This document shows positions 6,152-11,461 of a stretch of DNA of 11,461 nt, one piece after another (the stretch's first letter is position 1; each line of letters begins with the position of its first letter). The stretch comes from Clostridia bacterium (GTDB lineage: Bacteria; Bacillota; Clostridia; CAKSNL01; HGM11501). The stretch is from contig JAUNRD010000001.1 in the NCBI GenBank assembly GCA_030535815.1, positions 24,837 through 36,297 of the forward strand, read 5' to 3'. The position numbers were made by a program, and so were the translations under genes. Below the pieces are notes generated by a model. The model was not told the DNA's origin. It saw only the letters and a list, made by a program, of their open reading frames with translations, and searched no databases.

Positions 6152-7390
6152 ATGCAAAAAAAGAAGACATCGCGAGTAGTAAAGGTAATAGGTATTCTTG
6201 CCCTTGTATTAGTTGAATTTGTTGCACTTTATTCCGGCTATTTAACCGGAGGAAGCTATGCGGATGCAGCTTATAAAAAGAAAAATTCAATTGCGGAAAT
6301 TATAAAGGCGTTTCCTGAAGATAACGAAAAGCCTGAGAAAGAGGCTGATCTTGCAGAGGAAATTCTTTCAGGAATGTCTTTAAGTGAAAAGGTTTACCAG
6401 ATGATGTTTGTTACACCTGAAGCCATTACCGGAATCGGTACTGCTGTACAGGCGGGTGAAACAACTAAAAAGGCAATTCAGAAGCATCCTGTAGGCGGAA
6501 TAATTTATTTCAGCAAGAATTTTGAAAGCAGAGAACAGACTAAAACTATGATTGCCAACACACAGTCCTATTCCGAAATCCCGCTGTTTATAAGCGTTGA
6601 TGAAGAGGGCGGAGTGGTTGCAAGACTGGGAAGCAATAAGAATATGGGAACAACCAAGCAGCCTCCCATGCGTACCATAGGAAACACAGGAAATCCGGAA
6701 AAGGCATATGAAGTGGGTGCGAATCTGGCAAAGGATCTTAAACCTCTTGGCTTCAATGTGGATTTTGCTCCGGTTGCTGATGTTATTGTCAATGAAAAAA
6801 ATACCGAAATAGGAAACAGGTCTTTCGGCACTGATCCTGTGCTGGTTTCCGAAATGGTGAAAAATGCTGTAAAAGGCCTGGAAAACAATGACGTATCTGC
6901 GACACTTAAGCATTTCCCCGGTCATGGAAGCACATATGTTGACTCTCATACCGGATATTCGGCAAGCTCAAGAACTCTTGAGGAATTGAGAAGCTGTGAA
7001 TTTTTGCCCTTCAAGGCGGCAATTGATGCGGATTTTATAATGGTTTCACATATGACGCTGGTGAATGCCACAGAAGAAAAGGTTCCTTCTTCGTTATCTA
7101 AAGAGGTTATAACTGATATGCTCAAAGACGAGCTGGGATATGAGGGAATTATAATTACGGATGCTTTTAATATGGGTGCTATTACAAAGCAACACATCCA
7201 GGGTGAAGCTGCTGTAAAGGCTGTAAATGCAGGCGTCGATATGATACTTATGCCTACTGATCTTGTAACTACTCATTCTGCATTGGTAAAAGCTGTGGAA
7301 AGCGGAGAGCTTACAGAAGAAAGAATAGACGAAAGCGTAAGAAAAATACTGAGACTTAAAATAAAAAAGGGTCTGTTGCCCCCGCAATAA
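6152..7390 (+). CDS. Membrane-anchored GH3 beta-N-acetylhexosaminidase, NagZ-like
   Basis: This is a family 3 glycosidase, expected to remove terminal beta-linked N-acetylglucosamine from muropeptides or other wall glycans at the outer surface. About 412 residues begin with a basic start and a single hydrophobic anchor (about 9-31), then a single TIM-barrel domain without the second GH3 domain, as in NagZ. Visible signatures are SVDEEGG at 149-154, NVDFAPVADV, IGNRSFGTDP, KHFPGHG at 253-259 with DSH at 264-266 (His266 in the NagZ acid/base position), SHMTL, and TDAFNMG, where Asp337 is the expected nucleophile. The active site looks complete. A TTG at 6143 is in frame, but the ATG at 6152, 9 nt after GAGGA, is better. 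It begins 5 nt after the lectin-like gene, which suggests coupling. Confidence 0.92.
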   Translation: MQKKKTSRVVKVIGILALVLVEFVALYSGYLTGGSYADAAYKKKNSIAEIIKAFPEDNEKPEKEADLAEEILSGMSLSEKVYQMMFVTPEAITGIGTAVQAGETTKKAIQKHPVGGIIYFSKNFESREQTKTMIANTQSYSEIPLFISVDEEGGVVARLGSNKNMGTTKQPPMRTIGNTGNPEKAYEVGANLAKDLKPLGFNVDFAPVADVIVNEKNTEIGNRSFGTDPVLVSEMVKNAVKGLENNDVSATLKHFPGHGSTYVDSHTGYSASSRTLEELRSCEFLPFKAAIDADFIMVSHMTLVNATEEKVPSSLSKEVITDMLKDELGYEGIIITDAFNMGAITKQHIQGEAAVKAVNAGVDMILMPTDLVTTHSALVKAVESGELTEERIDESVRKILRLKIKKGLLPPQ

Positions 7391-7431
7391 CTGCTGATTA
7401 TTGGATATGAAAGCTGATTAGGAGGTGCGCT

Positions 7432-8289
7432 ATGAAGTGTAAAAAATGTGGGCAGGAGCTTTCCGGCAATGCGACTTTTTGCGGGAATTGCGGATTTAAA
7501 AATGAAACGAAGGCCGCCGGAAATACAGCATTGATCGCTATTCTCATTGCTGTAATTGCGGTTTTGCTGGTGGCAGTTGTACTGCTTGCGTTCGGCAGAT
7601 TTTCGGGAGACAACCATGGAGAAGAAATTCCTGAAGCGGTGGCAGAAATTCCGGAAGAGAGCGTTGAAACAGAAGAAGCCCCTGTGGAAATATACGAAGA
7701 GGCTGAGGTTGAAGCACCTGCGGAAGTGTATGAAAAGGCGGAAGTTGAGATGCAGGCAGAAGTATATGAAGAGACAATTGAACCGCCTCCTGTAAAGCCT
7801 GCTGAAAACTATGCAAGGATATATTATCCTGGAGACCTCATAAGTAAAATATGGCTTAACAGCGGAAACGGAATGGTTGATGCGTATCCTGAATATGCTA
7901 CATATTACGACTCTGAACATGAGTTTTTTATTGAGTACCCCACTCACTTTATACTGTCATATGCGGATGACGGAGCACTTCGCAGGGAATATACTTCTCC
8001 CGACGGAAGTGCCGTTATGAGAATAAATGCCGGTGTAAATTCAGGAAATGTTTCAATGAGTGCGCTGAATAACAGGATTATCTCTCTCTACGGCGGAGAA
8101 GTTACCTATAATCCGGTAAATAAGTCCTGGTTTGCGATAAGCAGTGTGAACGGAGAGTATATCTATTATGCTTTTTACAGAGTAAAAAATAATATTATTC
8201 ACGGTTTTGAGTTTTATTTTGTCGGAGAAGAGAAGCTTGATATCTATGAAGACTATATAACTCATATTTATGAATCTTTAAGAAAATAA
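7432..8289 (+). CDS. Zinc ribbon-membrane helix protein with PsbP-like or unknown outer domain
   Basis: The 285-residue protein follows the operon's modular plan. A zinc ribbon uses C3, C6, C17 and C20 (ATFCGNCG). A single hydrophobic helix lies at about 32-54. A strongly acidic linker contains three 12-residue VEIYEEAEVEA-type repeats at 84-119 and ends in EPPPVKPAENY. The outer domain, about 155-285, alternates beta strands: FFIEYPTHFILSYADDG, REYTSPDGSAVMRINAG, WFAISSVNGEYIYYAFY and FEFYFVGEEKLDIYEDYI. This resembles PsbP-like or DUF1795-like extracellular folds, but I cannot name it with confidence. A textbook AGGAGGT ribosome site lies 5 nt before the ATG, predicting strong translation. 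No catalytic motif is seen, so binding or sensing is the likelier role. Confidence 0.8.
   Translation: MKCKKCGQELSGNATFCGNCGFKNETKAAGNTALIAILIAVIAVLLVAVVLLAFGRFSGDNHGEEIPEAVAEIPEESVETEEAPVEIYEEAEVEAPAEVYEKAEVEMQAEVYEETIEPPPVKPAENYARIYYPGDLISKIWLNSGNGMVDAYPEYATYYDSEHEFFIEYPTHFILSYADDGALRREYTSPDGSAVMRINAGVNSGNVSMSALNNRIISLYGGEVTYNPVNKSWFAISSVNGEYIYYAFYRVKNNIIHGFEFYFVGEEKLDIYEDYITHIYESLRK
7681..7788 (+). repeat. Three 36-bp tandem repeats in a linker
   Basis: Three in-frame imperfect copies (7681-7716, 7717-7752, 7753-7788) encode PVEIYEEAEVEA, PAEVYEKAEVEM and QAEVYEETIEPP. They form the acidic extracytoplasmic linker between membrane helix and outer domain, and copy number could set linker length. 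Confidence 0.9.
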
Positions 8290-8311
8290 AAATCCGGAAG
8301 GAGAGAGTTAA

Positions 8312-9421
8312 ATGCCTGTATGTAGAAATTGCGGAACAGAACACGAAATCGGTGCTACTTTCTGCGGAAACTGCGGTTCTAAGATTGAATATGTGGAGAA
8401 TACTCAGAGCGTACCTGAAAGCGGAAAAAAGATGAACACTTCTGTTTTGGTGGCTATGATAGTAAGCATCGCCGCTGTTATAATTGTTGCCGTTCTTGTT
8501 TTCGGGGAAAGCCTGGGGATTGGGATCGGAGGCGGCAGTACTGATAAGCCTGACGATGATATTATTCCGATAGACGATGAGGGTATAGCTGTAGACGAGG
8601 AAAAAGAAAATGTGATTCCCGAACCTCCTGTGCCTGATAAAAAAGCGGAGATTGACATGAACAGAATCAGTTCCATAATTGCTTCTGATAAAAAGGGAGC
8701 AAGAATCAGTGTGTGTGTAATTGATCTGGAAACCGGTGCGACTTATGAAACCAATAATGCACACAGCAAAATGTCGGCATCTGCTCTCGTTAATGTTCCC
8801 GTACTTTACACTATTTCAAGATGTCTGGCAAATAACTATAATACCTGGGATACAGGTGTCATCTTCAGATATATGTACGGAGGAAGGGGATCCATTAAAC
8901 AGAATCAGAGCGGAAATGTTTTCACTCTCAGCTATCTTGTAAGTCAGATGCTTAAATACAGTGATAACAATGTGACCAATTCCTTTATGGACCATTACAC
9001 CAGAGACTATATTGATGAGGTTTGCGCACATTACGGATATAATTCTGTTGACTTACAGAGATATCTTGGCGAAAGCTCTGCAAGCAGAGACAACTATATA
9101 AGTGCATCTGATGCGGCACATATGCTTGCGGAAATGTACAGAGGAGAGGCCGGACACGGCATTACCGGACAGTATCTCAGAAGCAATTTTATAATTAACG
9201 ATAACAACAGATGGAAGGGCATCGGCAGCGGAATCCCCTCCAATGTTACATTCCTTAATCACAATGGTGTAACAAGCTCTATTTATAACGAGGCCGGAAT
9301 AATAGCAACCGGCAATGCTGAATATGTACTGGTTGTGCTTTGTAACGGCGGAACTATGGAATCTTCTGCAAATACGGTTGGAGCAATTTCCAGCTATGTT
9401 TACGGTGTACTTAATCAGTAA
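8312..9421 (+). CDS. Zinc ribbon-membrane helix-degenerate class A beta-lactamase-fold protein
   Basis: The 369-residue protein has a zinc ribbon (C4, C7, C18, C21), a membrane helix at about 43-64, and a glycine/acidic linker ending EPPVPDKK. Residues about 115-369 are a serine beta-lactamase-like domain similar to that of the gene at 9439. The fold is recognisable from ISVCVIDLETG, the YSDNNVTN segment (SDN motif at 217-219), RDNYISASDAAHML and RWKGIGSGIP. The catalytic positions are changed: the SxxK site reads SASALVNVP, where alignment puts Ala158 and Asn161 in place of serine and lysine, and KTG reads His317-Asn318-Gly319. The frame is intact, so this looks like a maintained non-catalytic protein, perhaps binding peptidoglycan stems, rather than a decaying gene. 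AAGGAG sits well placed before the ATG. No beta-lactam hydrolysis is expected. Confidence 0.85.
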   Translation: MPVCRNCGTEHEIGATFCGNCGSKIEYVENTQSVPESGKKMNTSVLVAMIVSIAAVIIVAVLVFGESLGIGIGGGSTDKPDDDIIPIDDEGIAVDEEKENVIPEPPVPDKKAEIDMNRISSIIASDKKGARISVCVIDLETGATYETNNAHSKMSASALVNVPVLYTISRCLANNYNTWDTGVIFRYMYGGRGSIKQNQSGNVFTLSYLVSQMLKYSDNNVTNSFMDHYTRDYIDEVCAHYGYNSVDLQRYLGESSASRDNYISASDAAHMLAEMYRGEAGHGITGQYLRSNFIINDNNRWKGIGSGIPSNVTFLNHNGVTSSIYNEAGIIATGNAEYVLVVLCNGGTMESSANTVGAISSYVYGVLNQ

Positions 9422-9438
9422 AAGAGGAGAAGACATCT

Positions 9439-10455
9439 ATGAAAAAAACGTTTATATTATGTATAACCGTTTTGTTGACTTTCGTTTTGGGATTTGCGAT
9501 CGGTTATGTTACTTTTGAAGCAGATGAGCCGGAAGTGCAGATTGCGAAAGATGTTGAATCGGTAGAAGAAGCATCGGGAATGCCTGCTCCTCCTTCAGAA
9601 GCTGAAAAAGAAAACGAAAAAACGGATGAAGCAGAGAATGCGGAATTTATGCCGCAGATACCTGTGAGCGAATCAATGAGGCTGCTTAAAGAAAAGATAG
9701 AAACCGAATTGCTGAGCTATGAAGGCGACTGGGCTGTTTATGTGGAAAATCTGGGCAGCGGAGAGAAAATTTCCGTTAACAGCAAAAAAATGGTATCTGC
9801 CAGCCTTATAAAAATATTTATAATGGCTAAGGTTTATGATGAAATAGCGGCAGGTACGATTGCCGAGGAAGAGGTTTCGGATGACCTTTACAATATGATT
9901 ACCGTCAGCGACAACGAGGCTTCCAACAGATTGGTGGCAAAGCTCGGCGGAGGCACATATGTTGATATGTACGGCGAGGCGTTTCAGGCAGGACTTGCCG
10001 AAGTAAACGGATATGCACTGAGTATAGGCTGTGCTGATACGGAACAGCAGAGAGATATGAAAAACTTCAGAGAAGTTCCTGTTTCTGAAGAAAATTATAC
10101 TTCTGTTGATGATTGCGGTCTGCTTTTGGGAAATATTTATCGCAGTACTGCGGTAAATGCCGAATATTCCACGAAGATGCTGGAGCTTTTGAGGAAGCAG
10201 ACGAGACGCTGGAAAATCCCTGCGGGATTACCCGCAGGCACCGATTGCGCCAATAAAACAGGAGAATTGAGCAACGTGGAAAATGATATAGCACTGGTGT
10301 TTACTCCCGGTGCGGATTATGTAATCTGTGTTATGTCAAATAACATTACAGCCGGTGGTGAAGCGCAGGCTAATATATCTAAAATTTCCTCGATGGTTTA
10401 TTCTCATTTTCAGGAAGCGGTGCCAAAGCAACAGACGGAAGGAGAAATTTTATGA
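9439..10455 (+). CDS. Membrane-anchored serine beta-lactamase/DD-peptidase-fold protein, apparently active
   Basis: The 338-residue protein has no zinc ribbon. A hydrophobic segment at about 4-24 serves as signal or anchor, followed by an acidic linker with a PAPPSE phrase. The domain from about 83 to 330 belongs to the class A beta-lactamase-like superfamily (Beta-lactamase2, PF13354-like). It keeps the three active-site motifs: SxxK as Ser122-Leu-Ile-Lys125, SDN at 157-159 and KTG at 273-275, with WKIPAGLPAG just before the last. I could not find a clear ExxLN omega-loop glutamate, so a DD-peptidase or other acyl-transfer role is as plausible as beta-lactam hydrolysis. GAGGAG lies 9 nt before the ATG, and the stop overlaps the next start by 4 nt. 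It neighbours its catalytically altered relative at 8312. Confidence 0.88.
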   Translation: MKKTFILCITVLLTFVLGFAIGYVTFEADEPEVQIAKDVESVEEASGMPAPPSEAEKENEKTDEAENAEFMPQIPVSESMRLLKEKIETELLSYEGDWAVYVENLGSGEKISVNSKKMVSASLIKIFIMAKVYDEIAAGTIAEEEVSDDLYNMITVSDNEASNRLVAKLGGGTYVDMYGEAFQAGLAEVNGYALSIGCADTEQQRDMKNFREVPVSEENYTSVDDCGLLLGNIYRSTAVNAEYSTKMLELLRKQTRRWKIPAGLPAGTDCANKTGELSNVENDIALVFTPGADYVICVMSNNITAGGEAQANISKISSMVYSHFQEAVPKQQTEGEIL

Positions 10456-11123
10456 TTTGCCCTAAATGCGGTGCAACCATCACAGATGGTGCTACATTTT
10501 GTAATTCCTGTGGGGGAATGGTCAAGCCGGAAACAGATGTTCCCGTAATCAAGAAGGGTTCATCACGTTTTCCGACGGTTGCTGTATTAAGCGTTGCGGC
10601 AGTTTTGATTGTTGCTGTTGCACTTTTTGCGGCAATAAAGCTTTCGCCTCCGGCGAAAGATAAGACTGCCGATATGGAAATTTCTGAAGAAGTTGTGGAG
10701 GAAGTCGTTGGAGCGGAGGATTCTTCGTATGAACCCGTTGTTAACAGCGACGGCGGTAGCGTTGAGAGTGCTGTTTCAGTTATAAGAGAACGGTATTATG
10801 ATGCCCAGAATAATCTTGATTCGTATCGTAAAGAAACGTATCAGGGCGGAGTAACAAAGTATTTTGATGAAAATAATTCTCTTGTAAGAGTGGATGATGT
10901 GGAAGATAACGGCGGATATTCCAAGTGTTATTATTACAGTGACGGAAAACTGTATTTTGTATTTGCCTGCATCGGAAAAATCGAAAACAGATTCTATTTC
11001 AAGGACGATGTCCTTATAAGATGGATTGATGAAGCGGGTAAGACTCACGACAACGACAGGAATGACGACAGCTATCTTTTCTGGGAAGAAAATTTACTGG
11101 AAGAGGCCGAATTTTTGAAATAA
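10452..11123 (+). CDS. Zinc ribbon-membrane helix protein with unknown Tyr/Asp-rich outer domain
   Basis: The 223-residue protein has the same plan as three neighbours: a zinc ribbon with C3, C6, C17 and C20 (ATFCNSCG), a membrane helix at about 41-62, and an acidic linker (EISEEVVEEVVGAEDSS). An outer domain spans about 95-223. It begins with an amphipathic helix (AVSVIRERYYDAQNNL), then a run of aromatic beta strands: VTKYFDENNSLVRVD, KCYYYSDGKLYFVFA, ENRFYFKDDVLIRWIDE. Strand-turn spacing with xDGKL and KDDVL turns recalls wall-associated repeat or inhibitor-type beta sheets. I do not recognise a named family. Its ATGA overlaps the stop of the preceding gene, and AGGAGA lies 6 nt upstream, indicating coupled translation with the beta-lactamase-fold enzyme. 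Confidence 0.82.
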   Translation: MICPKCGATITDGATFCNSCGGMVKPETDVPVIKKGSSRFPTVAVLSVAAVLIVAVALFAAIKLSPPAKDKTADMEISEEVVEEVVGAEDSSYEPVVNSDGGSVESAVSVIRERYYDAQNNLDSYRKETYQGGVTKYFDENNSLVRVDDVEDNGGYSKCYYYSDGKLYFVFACIGKIENRFYFKDDVLIRWIDEAGKTHDNDRNDDSYLFWEENLLEEAEFLK

Positions 11124-11138
11124 AAGGATGTGGCTGTT

Positions 11139-11461
11139 ATGAAAAAAATATCAGTGTGTATTCTGGCGGTTGTTTTGATGCTTTGTATGTGTTCCTGTAA
11201 AGGAGCAGGAATCATAGGAGGCAAACAGGGAAGTGCTGCGTGTATCGAATGTGCCGATAAGGGACTTGATGCTTGTGCAGGTCATGAGTGTCTGGCGTGT
11301 GGCGGAAAAGGCGAAAGCGAATGTTACATTTGCGGAGGCAGCGGTATGGGCGTGTACGGAGCGTGTGACTTCTGCATTGGCGGATATGTTGATTGCCCCT
11401 GCGATGACGGACTTGTATACTTTAACACACCGTATACCGGTGGAAGCACCGGTGGAGAGAC
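11139..11461 (+). CDS. Probable lipoprotein with DnaJ-like cysteine-rich domain, 3' end missing
   Basis: The first 107 residues are present and the frame stays open to the window edge. The N-terminus is a signal peptide (MKKISVCILAVVLMLCMCSC) ending in a cysteine-rich lipobox-like MCSC, with Cys20 the best lipidation candidate; the -3 Met is not ideal. From about residue 35 come repeated cysteine motifs: CIECADKGLDAC, CLACGGKGESECYICGGSG, CDFCIGGYVDCPCDDG. These resemble the CxxCxGxG zinc-binding repeats of the DnaJ central domain, then a Gly/Thr-rich stretch. The protein is therefore predicted outside the membrane, which is unusual for such motifs. AAGGA lies 10 nt upstream, and the gene starts 15 nt after the preceding stop, so it belongs to the same operon. 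Confidence 0.8.
   Translation, partial: MKKISVCILAVVLMLCMCSCKGAGIIGGKQGSAACIECADKGLDACAGHECLACGGKGESECYICGGSGMGVYGACDFCIGGYVDCPCDDGLVYFNTPYTGGSTGGE

Noticed and set aside
4853..7788. Possible CRISPR or phage-type repeat array
   Set aside because: The repeats are in-frame coding duplications with no spacers, and no cas, integrase or transposase genes are visible.
7273..7947. Antisense open frame spanning the junction of two genes
   Set aside because: It is overlapped by two well-supported genes and rich in Phe/Ser/Arg from complementing acidic codons.
8312..9421. Treating the degenerate beta-lactamase gene as a pseudogene
   Set aside because: The frame is complete, with a good ribosome site, intact zinc ribbon and helix, and a preserved SDN segment; only catalytic residues are changed.

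Overview
The window looks like chromosome from a Gram-positive anaerobe of the class Clostridia. The reasons are moderate-to-low GC, AGA-rich arginine usage, strong Shine-Dalgarno sites, sigma-A type promoters, a clostridial 2[4Fe-4S] ferredoxin and a PF13303-type membrane permease. I cannot assign a genus from sequence alone.

Left edge (1-600): two genes on the minus strand. One is the 5' end of a secreted or anchored protein, cut by the window edge. The other is a 56-residue ferredoxin with its own promoter, followed by a perfect 13-bp hairpin terminator. Housekeeping pair (527-2662): a clear sigma-A promoter drives a PTS EIIC-like membrane permease. Its end overlaps a tRNA-dihydrouridine synthase that appears to start at TTG. 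A 19-bp perfect hairpin that includes the synthase stop codon ends this unit.

Main region (2678 to beyond 11461): an exact-consensus promoter (TTGACA-N17-TATAAT) is followed by nine closely packed same-strand genes with no internal terminator, so probably one long operon that runs out of the window. The first gene encodes an unfamiliar 583-residue protein with a coiled coil, a helical region and a membrane hairpin. The second encodes a soluble protein with three zinc ribbons and an acidic repetitive tail. Then come four proteins built on one plan: a single N-terminal four-cysteine zinc ribbon, one membrane helix, an acidic/proline linker and a different outer domain in each. The outer domains are a C-type-lectin-like fold, a PsbP-like or otherwise unknown beta domain, a class A beta-lactamase fold that has lost its catalytic residues, and an unknown Tyr/Asp-rich domain. 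Interleaved are two membrane-anchored enzymes without zinc ribbons, a NagZ-like family 3 glycosidase and an apparently intact serine beta-lactamase/DD-peptidase-fold protein. The last gene, cut by the edge, encodes a probable lipoprotein with a DnaJ-like cysteine-rich domain.

My inference is that the operon encodes a cell-envelope assembly. Zinc ribbons would lie on the cytoplasmic face, with the soluble multi-ribbon and coiled-coil proteins as partners. Varied wall-binding or wall-processing domains would lie outside. The nearest known architectures are TcaA of Staphylococcus and YvbJ of Bacillus (zinc ribbon, membrane helix, ectodomain). I do not know of a described system with this gene set.
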